In this document: piece by piece, positions 12,951 to 26,883 of the stretch
Position numbering within the stretch: position 1 is the first letter of the stretch
How the letters are laid out: every line of letters starts with the position of its first letter
DNA from: Welwitschia mirabilis
Taxonomy: Eukaryota; Gnetophyta; Gnetopsida; Welwitschiales
Direction of reading: 5' to 3'
DNA: 64,000 nucleotides
Assembly (NCBI GenBank): GCA_051453625.1
Contig: JBOZIK010000001.1
Span: forward strand, 167,651,671-167,715,670
Program-made: the position numbers and the translations under genes
Notes under the pieces: generated by a model
The model's input: the letters and a program-made list of their open reading frames with translations, nothing else
Told to the model about the DNA's origin: nothing
Database searches by the model: none

Positions 12951-14314
12951 ACACTATTGTAGCACTGTCCAAATTTTTTGCGATTAAAAATAGTACCACA
13001 AATAGTGCCATAAATTAAGGTGTCATTTATACTTCTACATTATTAATTACAAGATGATAGTACCTTTTACAATAAAATTATGACACTATTAATAACACAA
13101 GATGACAACCAAAATAGTATTGATATTATTATTCTATAATGGTGCTACAATGGAGTGACATCATGCATGATAATAATAACACTAAAAAAACTGACTACAA
13201 AGTAGTGACATTGAAGTAGAATTTTGTATATCATGGCACTATAGTCAAGTGACATTTGACACATTAGTATAATGATGTATAATAAAACTATATAACAACA
13301 CTAGAAATGGCTATGTAACAGGACAAGTAGATGACATCATACATGATAATAATATCACTATAATATAGCATGATAACCAGTGATGTTATTGTATACTAAT
13401 AATGGATCTACTTATAGAATAAAATAAAAAATTCAAATTGATGTTATGGTATGAAATAACATCATGAACATGTATGATATAAATTGAGAGTTATGTTCTT
13501 TGATATGATAGCACTACAATTTAGTACCATATATTAATACTATATAACAACACTACTGATGGATATATAATGGCATTAAGTGATATTTCTATGTATATTT
13601 AATACAGCACTAATACATAGTGACTTTAATTGATAACACTTCTTTGATAGCACCAACTGTTTAACTAAGTTGCAACATATACATTCAATTTTTAATGGCC
13701 CTATTATGATGATATGATTTGTTGTTGTAAGTATGATTAAGGAAGGAATTTGTAGAGTGAAAACATCACTTGTAAACAAGAACATTATATTATAGAAGTA
13801 ATGAAACATAGATATAATGCTATTTATTAAAACCATAAAGTGCCATATATCTTAGTTTTTAATGACACTATAGTTTTTATTATGATACTATTTTTTATTT
13901 CTATAAGCACAATGAAGGTGGTGACTTATAAAGTAACAATGACACTAGTATGTAGTGATTCTAAATAATATGATACTTAAGTGCTAGCACCATATATAAA
14001 ACTACATGGTGTCATTTATTTTAAAAATTAATGATACTATTATTATATATTACAACATTATGTTTTTTTTCCATAAGTATGGTTAAAGTGTTACATGTGG
14101 AGTAGGTATGACACGAGTAAAAAATGACTTTAAATTATAAAAACAACAAAAGTTTAGTAACAGTGATGTTAAAATACGTTTTATGATGTCTAAACTCCTA
14201 TTAATGACACTATAGTTATATATTACAACACTATTTTATTTCCATGTATTTGATGTAAATAATGAATTTTTTGCTATCTAAAAGTTTCTTTAACATCATT
14301 ATTGTCTTATTAGA
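12951..14314 (+). repeat. CACTA-type subterminal repeat array, left
   Basis: Short motifs such as tgacactatag, gtgccat, atagtgacatt and ttacaacactat recur densely. From about 13694 the region resolves into head-to-tail units starting with aatgRcNctat at 13694, 13861, 14030 and 14203, that is periods of 167, 169 and 173 bases. Dense degenerate repeats near the ends are typical of CACTA (En/Spm) transposons. Several motifs occur in inverted orientation in the 45-56 kb arrays: tgtaacaggacaagtagatg here against the reverse complement of the ctatacatgttaca region near 45680. The array runs into the gap at 14315. An exact terminal inverted repeat could not be fixed; cactattgtagcactg at 12951 is a candidate. 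Confidence 0.65.
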
Positions 14315-15043
14315 NNNNNNNNNNNNNNNNNNNNNNNNNNNNNNNNNNNNNNNNNNNNNNNNNNNNNNNNNNNNNNNNNNNNNNNNNNNNNNNNNNNNNN
14401 NNNNNNNNNNNNNNNNNNNNNNNNNNNNNNNNNNNNNNNNNNNNNNNNNNNNNNNNNNNNNNNNNNNNNNNNNNNNNNNNNNNNNNNNNNNNNNNNNNNN
14501 NNNNNNNNNNNNNNNNNNNNNNNNNNNNNNNNNNNNNNNNNNNNNNNNNNNNNNNNNNNNNNNNNNNNNNNNNNNNNNNNNNNNNNNNNNNNNNNNNNNN
14601 NNNNNNNNNNNNNNNNNNNNNNNNNNNNNNNNNNNNNNNNNNNNNNNNNNNNNNNNNNNNNNNNNNNNNNNNNNNNNNNNNNNNNNNNNNNNNNNNNNNN
14701 NNNNNNNNNNNNNNNNNNNNNNNNNNNNNNNNNNNNNNNNNNNNNNNNNNNNNNNNNNNNNNNNNNNNNNNNNNNNNNNNNNNNNNNNNNNNNNNNNNNN
14801 NNNNNNNNNNNNNNNNNNNNNNNNNNNNNNNNNNNNNNNNNNNNNNNNNNNNNNNNNNNNNNNNNNNNNNNNNNNNNNNNNNNNNNNNNNNNNNNNNNNN
14901 NNNNNNNNNNNNNNNNNNNNNNNNNNNNNNNNNNNNNNNNNNNNNNNNNNNNNNNNNNNNNNNNNNNNNNNNNNNNNNNNNNNNNNNNNNNNNNNNNNNN
15001 NNNNNNNNNNNNNNNNNNNNNNNNNNNNNNNNNNNNNNNNNNN
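14315..15043. other. Assembly gap, 729 Ns
   Basis: The gap interrupts the left repeat array. Its N-derived frame (14262-15134) is not a gene. Confidence 0.95.
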
Positions 15044-16886
15044 ATATTATAATCTTATTCTCAAAAAAAAAAAAAAGAATTTAGATCATAGAATTGAATC
15101 ACTAAGCTATAATAGAAAATATGAATCATACTAATTCTTCTCTAGTACCATTCTCATTTTAACAGTCAACTTACTATATACATATTTCAATTAAGAAGAA
15201 TAAAGAGGTTTAAGGTATTTGATCAATAAAATAATTATGAAATAGTACCCATGAAAAATAAAATAATCAGTCTCCATATGTAAAGCAACATTATTATCAT
15301 AGCATTATTATATATCCTTCAAAAAATTCACAAATAAATACACAATGTAGCTAGGCAATAATAATCAAGCTAGAAAAATTAAAGCATCTCATAAACAAAT
15401 ATATAATTTGTACAATTGATTTCAATGTGTATGATATAATTCACTGTTACATAGTAGCTAATCATTAAAAGAAATTTATATGCAAATGTACACTTATACT
15501 CCCTCAAACAATAATTTGATTGGTTTTTACTTTTCCTTTCTTTCTTTCTCCATCATGTCTTTTTATATACTACATTCTTGATATAAATTTAAGTGAAATT
15601 TTAGAACTATTTGTTATGATGACATTAGTACATGTGTAGTGTAATGTATTGAAAGGGAAAATATTAGTGTACATTCACTTTGGCATCATCTAAGTATAGC
15701 AAAGTGATAATCCCCTGAGCTCTTACTAGTAAGAAATAATGCTCTTCATAGTGACATATATAATATGTAACATAAAATTAGCTATAAATAATAAAAATGA
15801 ATTTAGATATTAATGTTATGAATATATGAATAAAAATTACATTCTACTTATTGAAGCTCATATTGTGCATTCTGTAACTCCTAGGAATATTTGGAATAGA
15901 TCAAATCTTTCATAAATAGATGACAAAAACTTCTTAAGCTCTAGTGGTTTGGGATTATTAATTACAGTAGCATACATAAAGTAAACATGATGATTGGTTT
16001 TCTAGTATGGCTTTCAAAGAACATGACTTACTGTAATATGTACATCAAATGTTATTGGATGCAAAATTAGATCCTATGACTAGTAAGAATGACTTTGTAT
16101 AAATCTTTTTCATGCATTTAAAGTTGATAAATCATACTATTGTTAGTACATTAGAATTAAATAAATGATGATTATTGTAGTTTATGACATAAATAGGTAC
16201 AATTTTTATAATGTATCACTACCTTTCTAGTAATAAGTTGTGCTACATAAGTGATTATATTCCACTACACACTCCTCTTTGCCACACCTCTATTACAACT
16301 ACCATGTGATTCGATGAGCTCTTTCATTTGGAAACCAAGGCACTAATGAATCAAATAACTCTCATAATTACATGTCATTATCTATAATATAGTCTAGGTG
16401 CATTTATGTAAGTCTTTCAAAATCAAAATGAGTGTTTGACTGACATCATCCATTTCATCCTACTATATCAATTAATAATCTTATATGAATAAACTAGATC
16501 AAGTCACTCAAATATAAAAATGAGGTAAACTATAAGTTTGGAGCTGATTCACACAGACTTGTATAAGTTAAATTAAGTGTTAATTACCTTAGTAAATAGC
16601 ACGTGGTCTTGTAATTAATCTCAAAGAGACTTCATGAAGATAAGCTCTTTGTCATTTCCTACTTATGGAGTCAAATTCATGAACATGTAAAGATAAGGTC
16701 TTTGTCATTTCCTACTTATGGAGTCAAATTTATAGACATGTAAGCTATGACACAAGCATGGAATTTTTACCTTTTGTAAATTTCATCATCATTGACATGG
16801 GTGAAAACTCCCATGTAAAAGTTTTCTTTATACCATAGTGTCTATGCACAATAGTGTCATAAATAACCAACCATGAATGCATGTCA
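15044..16886. other. Anonymous AT-rich DNA with a 53-bp tandem pair
   Basis: No recognisable gene. Two head-to-tail 53-bp units occupy 16638-16743, each containing gtcatttcctacttatggag. If the 12.95 kb array is a CACTA end, this stretch would be internal to that element. Confidence 0.55.
16638..16743 (+). repeat. 53-bp tandem duplication
   Basis: Units at 16638-16690 and 16691-16743 differ at about four positions. Both contain gtcatttcctacttatggag and end in acatgtaa. Confidence 0.9.
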
Positions 16887-18335
16887 TTTCTAAAATACTG
16901 ATGGATGTGTTTCACATGTCATTAATACTTAATTTAAGAATTAAATTAATAAAATAGTGATATTTCTCAATGGAATTTTCCATTAGCCTCATCTTTTTTG
17001 TTGCAATGCATTCTGTAATTCTTTCTTTTATCATAGGAATTTTAGAACTCTTCTATGTGTGGGAATGTTGCTACTTGTAAGAGTTGTCTATGATGTTTGT
17101 AACACATAGCTATTAATGATAATCCCAAAAAATAATGATAAATCATTAAATAATTATAATCTAATAATTAAATTAAATGTTAAATTATTATATCTCATCT
17201 TTCTTAAGCTTTATTCTCTTAGATGTCCATGGGATGATGGTACCACTAGAATCTTATAATGCGCAAACATATTTATGTTGTACTTGTGTGATTCTTCTTA
17301 CAAGTATGATTGATACTGAGTACTAATCCCATCCCAAGTGGTTTATGATGAATTTTTAATGTAGGGTCTATATTCATAACATGTCTAAAAGCCATAGATG
17401 TTTCATATATGTGTAACAACATAAATTTATCATTTCTTTTAATAGTATCTTAAAATATAATAGGAGGAGATTGTGGAATGAAAAACAATGAAGGAAGTTT
17501 CAAAGGAATATTTTATACTTTACACATTCCTGAATAAAACTATAACAAAAAGTAACATCCNNNNNNNNNNNNNNNNNNNNNNNNNNNNNNNNNNNNNNNN
17601 NNNNNNNNNNNNNNNNNNNNNNNNNNNNNNNNNNNNNNNNNNNNNNNNNNNNNNNNNNNNTTTCTAAAATACTGATGGATGTGTTTCACATGCCATTAAT
17701 ACTTACTTTAAGAATTAAATTAATAAAATAGTAATATTCCTCAATGGAATTTTCCATTAGCCTCATCTTTTTTGTTGTAATGCATTCTGTAATTCTTTCT
17801 TTTATCATAGGAATTTCAGAACTCTTCTATGTGTGGGAATGTTGCTACCTGTAAGAGTTGTCGTATGATGTTTGTAACACATAGCTATTAATGATAATCC
17901 CAAAAAACAATGATAAATCATTAAATAATTACAATCTAATAATTAAATTAAATGTTAAATTATTATATCTCATCTTTCTTAAGCTCTATTCTCTTGGATG
18001 TCCATGGGATGATGGTACCACTAGAATCTTACAATGCGCAAACATATTTATGTTGTGCTTGTGTGATTCTTCTTATAACTATGATTGATACGGAGTACTA
18101 ATCCCATCCCAAGTGGTTTATGATGAATTTTTAACGTAGGGTCTATATTCATAACATGTCTAAAAGCCATAGATGTTTCATCTATGTGTAACAACATAAA
18201 TTTATCATTTTTTTTAATAGTATCTTAAAATATAATAGGAGGAGATTGTGGAATGAAAAACAATGAAGGCAATTTCAAAGGAATATTTTATGCTTTAAAC
18301 ATTCTTGAATAAAACTATAACAAAAAGTAACATCC
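16887..18335 (+). repeat. 675-bp direct duplicate across a 100-N gap
   Basis: Bases 16887-17560 (674 bp) and 17661-18335 (675 bp) are colinear over their whole length and differ at roughly 25-30 positions, mostly C/T and G/A. They abut exactly at the 17561-17660 gap. On the minus strand both copies share an open stretch of about 50-60 codons (for example ETSMAFRHVMNIDPTLK) that I cannot assign to a family. The exact abutment to a 100-N gap favours two alleles or contig ends placed side by side over a real tandem duplication. Confidence 0.9.
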
Positions 18336-20028
18336 TTTTGCATGGCTTTCTAGTAGAGGAATCTATAAAATGAAATTAAACCTTAAAGACTAGTTTAGAA
18401 AACTCACATTCATCATGACACCTATTTGTTGGCTTAGAGATTCCATCTAAGAAGTCACTTCTATTAATTTTACTTTAGTGTCAATCTAAGAACTCATTTC
18501 TATTAATTGTTCTTTATACATGTGTATTTCTTTTTTTTCTTGCTCCTGTAGTAGTTATGTTTTGTCTTTCAAGCTTGACTTTAGTTTTTACTAGAAGATT
18601 TCAAAGAATTATGAAGATGAAGATCCTCTTTTAACACCCATAGCATGCCATTCATTTATAGAAAGAGTTTAGAGAGTACAAGTTGTTTAGTGCCTCCCTC
18701 CCCTTCAGTGCCTTTCTTGTTTGAACCTTGCACTAAGATGGCCCTATTCTCTTCCGAGAAAAGTTAGAAAATAATTATTTATGCATATAGTTTTACATTC
18801 AAGAACTTTTAATTATATTACAATCTTCCATTCATCACTTACAATTGATTATATGACCTGCTATGATTTTGCCTTCCCCTTATTATCTAAATGTGCATCT
18901 TTCTAGACTAAGGCTTTTTGCTTGGGCATTTCTAGTGTGTTAGACTTTAGCCTTTGAAATTTTTGTAAAATACAGATAATGAAATATAATGATATATAAA
19001 GAAATTTATAAAACATAAATGTGTTAAATAAATTATTATATGATAATCAAATGCTAATGTAGTAAATAAATTCATTAAAAAAAAATCATTTTGCAAGAAA
19101 ATAGTATATGTTCAAAGAATATAAAAGTAAAATACTAGATTAACAACCCCATTATCTAGTGTCTAAGATTTATTACCACAATGATTAGGTCTTGGACATA
19201 CTAAATCCAAAGTTTCAAGTTGCAACCCTTATATTGACAGGTTGCATAGTTTAAAAAAATTACATGGCCCCAAGTTCCATTAGACATTTGTGTGGCACAC
19301 ACCTACCTACTAGTTGTTATCCTAAAAATAAATAACTCCATTATCTACTTTAATAGTTATCATTAAAAAAATCTCATAAATCTAGGTTTGTTATGACATC
19401 TTTTACATTAATAACATCTTTGACTCTTTCTACTACATATGCTTTATTATGCCCATTCTTATTAAAATGCCATTNNNNNNNNNNNNNNNNNNNNNNNNNN
19501 NNNNNNNNNNNNNNNNNNNNNNNNNNNNNNNNNNNNNNNNNNNNNNNNNNNNNNNNNNNNNNNNNNNNNNNNNNTTCTACTACATATGCTTTATTATGCC
19601 AATTCTTATTAGAATGTCATTTCATAATTGCATTTTTATATGTATTTTATATTTTGGCTTTCATGTTGGTGGAAGAAACCCTCAATATGGCATACCAATC
19701 TTTATAGTCCAAATTAAACAAATTATTCATCTAAGTGCATGAACAAAGTTAACCCCTTTTATTCCTAACCAACTTTCCATAACAATGTCATTATTTAACA
19801 TTACATTCATTATTATTTTATTTACAATTTATTAAGTTGATAAATTTAGAAAAAAATTTGATTTGGCTAATCATGAAGTGTAGTAAAATATTGGTGTTAT
19901 TTGAAACATGACAGAAAGACAGATATTATTTTACATGCCAATGATATACATGATATTATAATACTAAAATACATTATTAACTCAAACTTTATCCTTGTAA
20001 GAGAGCTAAAATGTAGGTGAAATCAACT
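18336..20028. other. Anonymous AT-rich DNA with a 100-N gap at 19475-19574
   Basis: No gene is recognisable. The plus-strand frames at 19393-19742 pass through Ns and duplicated sequence and are not supported. Confidence 0.55.
19428..19621 (+). repeat. 47-bp direct duplicate flanking the 19475-19574 gap
   Basis: 19428-19474 and 19575-19621 are the same 47-base segment, beginning ttctactacatatgctttat, with about four differences. They lie immediately on each side of 100 Ns. Confidence 0.9.
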
Positions 20029-20469
20029 CACTGCAATATAAATGACCTTTAATAATGATTAAAAATATTATTAAAACATTTTGATGATAGTTTTTAGTCA
20101 TTATTATAGGTCCATTATTAATAATTTATAATAGTTATAATCCTTCATATCTTTTTCCATGTGGTCATCATAAAAGATTAAAATAATGATGGTTAAAAAT
20201 CAGTAGTAAAAAAATATAAGACCACCATAGTTTTTAATGTAATAATACTTGAAAGCCATCATTAATAAAAACATTCATTAATAGGCATAATCATGATAGC
20301 TATAAGCTATCATGAATTTGATATAGCTTTGAAAAAAATTATAAATTGAAATATTTATAACGGCAAAAAGCCATTATAAATTTTTAAAGAATATGGAAAT
20401 ACATAATGGTTAAAAGTCATCATGAGTTTGATACAACCTTAAAAAACAAAATTTGAATCCTCCTTCTAT

Positions 20470-23400
20470 CCCCCCAACCTCAGAAAGAAAAACTTAAAAA
20501 AAATAATTAAAAAAAAATGAAAAAAGAGAAAGAGGGAATTCCCCCTTCCCCAACCTCCCCCATGCCTCCCTCCTTCTTGATCACCCTTCCCCTTTCTTAC
20601 CCTAACCTTTACACTTGATAAGTTAAACATTTATATTTAAATATAGATTTCTAAACATGTTTAAAGTGGAAAGAAAAATAGAAAATGTTTGAAACTAAAA
20701 ATAAACATGTTGGTAAGTATATTTAAGAATAAAAATAAAATCATCTAGATATAGTAATATATCATATTTAAGAATAACAATCGAATCACTCATATATATT
20801 GATACATGCACATACAATTAAAATTCACCGGTAACAGAAGGCATTCTTTTGTTTCTAATAGTTATGAATTAAAATAAACATTAGATTAAAGATTCTAATT
20901 TTTTGAAGTAAAGTGTATGAAAAAAACATGTTAATTTACATATTTTGACAAACAAGATGTAGAAGAGATGATGTATTCTTATGTTTTATAATTTTTTCAA
21001 TTACTTATATAGTACATAATGTACTTATTCTTCTCAAGTTCTCAAGATGTTTATGCAATGTTCATAACTTGTGTTCCTAAATTTTCATGCAAATTTCTCA
21101 AATTTTATGTTTTGTTAAAATGTGTAGAGATAAATGGAATTTGAATTTTAACCATGGAATCTATTAGTTAGTTCAAAAAGATTTTGAGGTAACTTAAATC
21201 TCATACATAGTACTGTGAAACTATAAATTAGGTCTAAAGAATTAGTAAAATTTACATTCTAAATTACTTTATATGATGAACCATAATTTTAGACAAATAC
21301 AAACATAGATTTTTGAGTGTCATAGTATATTTTTGTATTTCTTTTAACTGCTCATGAGCTCTATGCTATTACAGTAAGAAAAAGAGTTGTTCTTCTATTA
21401 GATGGAGCCTCTAGGTTATCTTATGATCTTGTTAAGGTAACAAGAATCTATTCTATTTATATATAAATTTTTAAATTTCATTATATAATGTGTGCTTATA
21501 TAAAGGATAGATAAATACATTTTCCCATGCACAGGTTATTGTTTCATGGAAATAATACAACTAATGTCTTTGTTGATTCAAGCATCCATAGATTTCAGTG
21601 TGAGAAAATTTAATATTAATACAAAGGTTTCAAAAAAGTTACATAAAATCATTGAAACCCCCTATAAAGAACTTGCTTGATATAATGTCATTTATAGAGA
21701 AATCAATGTAAAATGTGGTTGTAAAAAATATGCACTCTTTGGTTTAATATAGAAAGCTTATTGCTTTTAGTAATTTAAATTTTAAGACTGAGATTTTCAT
21801 CTTTAAATTTTAGTCCATGTTTATAATAATTATTTGCATTAGAGCAAACCAAGACTCTAATATTTAAGAAAAAATACTTGTATTCATAGACTGTAAATGA
21901 AGTAGCTTCATAGTGTTAGATTAAAGAATTCTTTAAAATAAGCTAAAGTTTATGTACAAGAAAGTTTACTTTTAGTTTGTTTCCACAGACCTAAAGGAAA
22001 AAATTTGGCATATTAAATAATTCCCTTCTTAACATTTCTCTAACCTAGCAAATGTAGTTGTAGATGCTTCTATGTTCTCATTATTCATAGATGGTAGCAT
22101 ACTATCAATCTAGACTCTTATTCATAAATCAATCTCATTAGATTTCTAAATATTAAAAATCATTTGAAAGAACAAATAAATATATTGAAGCATTAGTGGT
22201 ATTTATTTCCCTAGAATGTCATCTATACCTTTGTTAATTAGGGCTAATATTATTAATTGAAAAATAGTCTTATATTTGGTATTATCGAGTTCATGTAAAT
22301 AAGTGAAATATCATAGATATATGAATAAACCTTTAAAAGTACTTAGTATTGTGTCCACACTCCATTAATTAGAAAATGTAATCTAAATAAAATACTTAGT
22401 GGCTACAATACTAACTGTTTAACAAATTATTAAACTTGAAGATGTATTTGATCACATCTCGAGGCATTGCCATATAAGCACTAATGCCTTAACATTGTAA
22501 AAAGATATGTACCTATGCATTAATATGCATAAAATGGAGAGAGAAAAATTAAGTAGAAAAAATAGTATTGAAACTACCCTAAAAGATACCTCCGAGTAGA
22601 AGCCCCTCAATCATGATTTAACCTTACCAATTTGAGTTAATACCCTTATTCTTTTAGCATGTTTAGCAATTTCTTTCAAGGTCTCATAAAACATAATAGT
22701 AATTTTTTAAGCAAAAAGCAACAACAAAAAAAATATTACTTTTTGTATTTTGATAAGATATTTTGAAAAGTTGTGTTAATAACTTGTATTAAGCATTAAG
22801 ACTTATATGTTATTTTATTAAAGACATGTAAAGAGATATTTAGGCTTTAATATGTGATTTAACAAAAAGGAAATACCATGTGTTTTATGATAGACAATAT
22901 GTAATGTTTCTAAAAAATCATCTAATATATCATGAAAGAATAAATGAAATAAATGTGAAGTTTTACTTCTTCACAAAAGTTAGTAAGAATGGATTTGTAC
23001 AAGTGTAAAACATCCATACCAAGAAGCATTTGTAGATTCTATAATTAAGGCAAATAAAAATAAGTAAGTATTTGAAGAACAACTTCAGACTACTTAATGT
23101 AAGTAATGGAAAGTTGTTAGATATAAAGTGAAATGTTCCTTCCGTATATATTTTCCCTTATGTTTTACTATTTGGCTTTCAGTATAATATTTCATCAAAA
23201 TCTTATGAAGTTACTTTCTGTAATGTATTTAGGGGAAGTAAAGGTTAAATATTTCTTTGTGTAATGTTCACATAAGAAACGTGATGTTAATATTTAAGAA
23301 TAGTTGTTTAGCTAAGAAATTTCCACTGCCAAAATAGTTGGAACCAAACTCATAGAAACTAACATATCTAAAATTAAAATATTATTACATTATGCATATT

Positions 23401-25810
23401 TAAAGACAAATTATTAACATAACCTTATGTTATAGACTTATTTCACTATTTTTGCCAAACTAAAATTTTCTTTCATAAAATACTGACTAGCTACTATAAT
23501 ATCAAATCATAATATATTTTTTTTCATTAAAGATAGCTCATCAAAAATAAATAATAGGATAATTGTAATTTTAAGATCTTGTAAGTTCTTGAAGTTCTTG
23601 AATATTTCTATTAATCATGAAAAGAGATTACAAAACAATATAATAACTTGAGATAGGATTTTCAAACTATCATTATAGTGGGAACCAATCACTCTTCTTA
23701 AACCTCTACATAAATCCCAAAGTGGACTTACATAGAGATAGAGTTACAAACACTAAAAAACCTAAAACTTGTTTGGACATCCAAAGTACCTTTATCAAGA
23801 ATATTACTTTTACAACATGAGAGGGTAATTAGGATAGTAGGATTATCTCCCTTCTCATGTTTTAAATCTTTAACATATTAAAATTTACTTACTTGAATTA
23901 TTCTATTTTTGATTTACTTGTTAGTTTTATTATCTACTCTTGCTATTAATTATCTCATGCATACTTTCTTTACTATAGTTGCTACTATAACAACACCTTC
24001 AATAATAAAGTTTCAATGACTTCCCTTTTTATTTTTTGGTAATGATATCAGTGAGTAAGGACAAGCTTGTAATATTTAGAATTGAATTATAAGATAAATA
24101 GAACATAAATTCATGGGAGAAAACTTCATAAAATTATGTTATCTACTACTAATATCAATAAAGAATCACCTTTTATTTGTTATTAAAAAGATTCAAAAAA
24201 TGAAAAAGAAAATCTAGGCACTGAATACTAAACTACTTAAAGATGGAAATACATGTACGCATGTGTTAGTAGCCAACTATTTATAAAAAGTAGTTATTTA
24301 TAAGAAAGGGATAGGTATTGATAAGTTTATCATAAAGGTACACCTTTATGATGAGATGTAAGAAGTCAATAAGTAAGGAGGAACCAAACACACTTTGCGA
24401 AAAATACATTCCTATTTTAATTAATGTTCTCAATTCTAAATCATTATAATGGTATAAGGAAAAACAAGTTATGACATAAAAAAGACATGAATGAGATTCA
24501 TTTTTTCTTGTGTACCTTAATCCAATAAAGTTTTCTCTTCTAATATAATAGCTACATATTTTTCATTAGTATTCTTTGCTTAGAGAAATTGACTCACATG
24601 ATTTATTTTATGACATGAAAATGATTGATTTAGTTTCTTGTAAAATAAGAGATCGACATTTACAACATATGTTTTTCACTTTTGAAGACATCAACATTTT
24701 GATTGTATAGCAAGAATGGTTGCAAAAGAGTTCAAGTAATTTGTATTAAGTTCATGGTAAAAGGAGGCTACAAACATTCACAATGGTTATTTCTTTGATG
24801 ATCAAGATGAACAATTAGTTTATCTTTATTTTATTAAACCTATGTCAATTTATATGAAGACTGTGAAAAACCTCTTTAAGGTCTTAGATCAAATACTATA
24901 TTACATTATGAATTTTAAGCATTTTGGTCCACCTAAGATAAAAATTATATAGTCAATTACTTATAAATTAATAATATAATAGATGAAACTCATTACCTTT
25001 AACCACTCAAGGGAGTTATACCAATAGGTATGAATATAAAATTACATAATTATGCTAAGACTTAAGTATTCAAGACTTAAAAATAAATCACATACTTTAA
25101 TTAAGGGGGGAATTCCTCTTTCATTAATGTTTCTAGTGTGTAAGCATTACAAACTTCTGGCCATCTTTGCATGCAAAGGTAAATCCAAAAAAAAGATAAA
25201 TTTAAGGTATAGGTCATAAATGAGCATCTATCCTCTAATTTAAAAAAAAATGGTTAGTGCTATATAATTATGTTGGTGGACTAATTTCTAGTACAATGTA
25301 ATTTGTAGGTGAAACATCAATACAAAGATAATACATTCACATATTTATCATAATATGGCAATAGCTAAGTATAGGAACTTAAAAAATGTAATAGGTCTTT
25401 CACCATGAAAGATAATGAATTTCAATATGTACAGAGTCTCTTGAGATAAATACTTGAATGATTGAAACTCCACCTTAAATTTTAACAATCCTTTCATTAG
25501 GTTTAGTAAGAAACTTCTTGAAAGTAATGAGCTGGCCTTTTGAAAAAAGAAAATAAGCTTATAATCCTTTGCAAACTCTAGCTCATTTTGTAATATTCTT
25601 AAGTAGCAATAGAATCTTTAAGTTCATTGGTTCTTCAAGGGAGAAAATCCTAGAATGCTATCACGATACTAAATTCTAACTACATGTTATTTTTTGGGAA
25701 CTAGAAAGGAAGAAATCATAAGAAACATCAATAACACTTGCAGACAACTCATGAAAATAGAATCTGTTATAAATATTACAAAAGCATTTCTAAACCCTCG
25801 GAAACTTTTG
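20470..25810. other. Interior of the CACTA-like element, unassigned
   Basis: It is AT-rich with scattered short open stretches and no protein family I recognise. A C-rich patch lies at about 20460-20600 (tatccccccaacctc, then ccttccccaacctccccc). A frame near 24705-24950 stays largely open for about 80 codons but matches nothing I know. Confidence 0.4.
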
Positions 25811-26883
25811 TGATGTGTGTTATGCTTACTGAATTTGGAAGTTAGATCTCAAAACATTCTCAAGAAATGATAAGCAAATACATAAGTACAAAGTAAGTCA
25901 ATCTGAGTTCATAAAATTAAAGAAGAAAATAAGTTAAAGAAGATCTAATTCTTTAGAATGGAGAGAAAAAGAAGAGAAGATAAGAATAAAAATAAATAAT
26001 GAAAATGATGAAATGGAATGGAATGAATGTAAATGAAAGTGGAAATGCAATGGGATGAAAATGGAAATTATAAATGCAATTAACTAACATCTTTACCAAC
26101 TTATTGTCACCCAAGTTAAGCCTCACACTCTATATAAAACTTATATTTAATCTACAAGAGTATTAAATTTACATTAACATAAAGCTTAAGGAATATCAAA
26201 AGAAAGTTTAAGGGAAAAATCATACTTTATTAACCTTTACCAAAATATACTTCATTGCTTCTACTTATAAGTAATAGTCCTAAATAGAGGATACATAGCC
26301 GAACACCAAGTTAGTCCTTTTCATAAGCAAATGGATCTTCTTGTTCAAGTTGCTCTAATGTCACAAGTAATTTGATGCCAAAAGAGATATGCCTATAAAC
26401 AAAGGCTCAAGCTTCTTTTATAGGAGAGGCTAGGGTTAAGGTGATCAAGAGCCTTTGGCTTATAATAGTAGGTGGTAGTTACAAATTGGTGGTTATAATA
26501 TTTATCTTATAGCCTAGATAGGATGGATAAGATTACTTGTTTTATAGCATTAAGTGAAATCTTCATCTTCTTGTATTAGATGAAATTTGTTATGATTAGT
26601 ACAACACTTGACCCTTAAATCATGATGCTTCTACCAATTGATACTAACATCGTTATCATGTCACTACCACATGTTGTTGCCATGTATCTTCTGTACTATC
26701 ATCACATACCATGTACTTTTCTCAAATGCCCCATAATTACTCAGTTTTGATCGGTATTATATCTACTTCTTTATCTTGAGCCCTTGACATGGAAAATACT
26801 CAATTTGAATATTCCACCTATTAATAGTTCCTATAATCACACTTAAAACTGCCATTAAATATGTCCAAGTTTATCACCTAACA
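25811..26883 (-). repeat. 3' LTR of the minus-strand gypsy element
   Basis: It is colinear with 31442-32511. Shared landmarks include tgtgttatgctt, atctcaaaacattct, aagtcaatctg, aaagaaga, a caacttattgtcac-like block, ctctatataaaa, agcctttggctt, gatggataag, aagtgaaatcttcatcttct and a ccttgacatggaaaat-type block. The TATA element is 26415-26422 (minus strand TATAAAAG). Confidence 0.8.

Noticed and set aside
12951-12966. cactattgtagcactg as the left CACTA terminus
   Set aside because: I could not find its inverted partner near 46.06 or 55.8 kb, so it is mentioned only as a candidate.
14262-15134. 290-codon frame
   Set aside because: Most of it is Ns from an assembly gap, with only short real ends.
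17891-18088. 65-codon plus-strand frame
   Set aside because: It lies in the duplicated segment and is not shared in readable form by the other copy; the minus strand is the better candidate.
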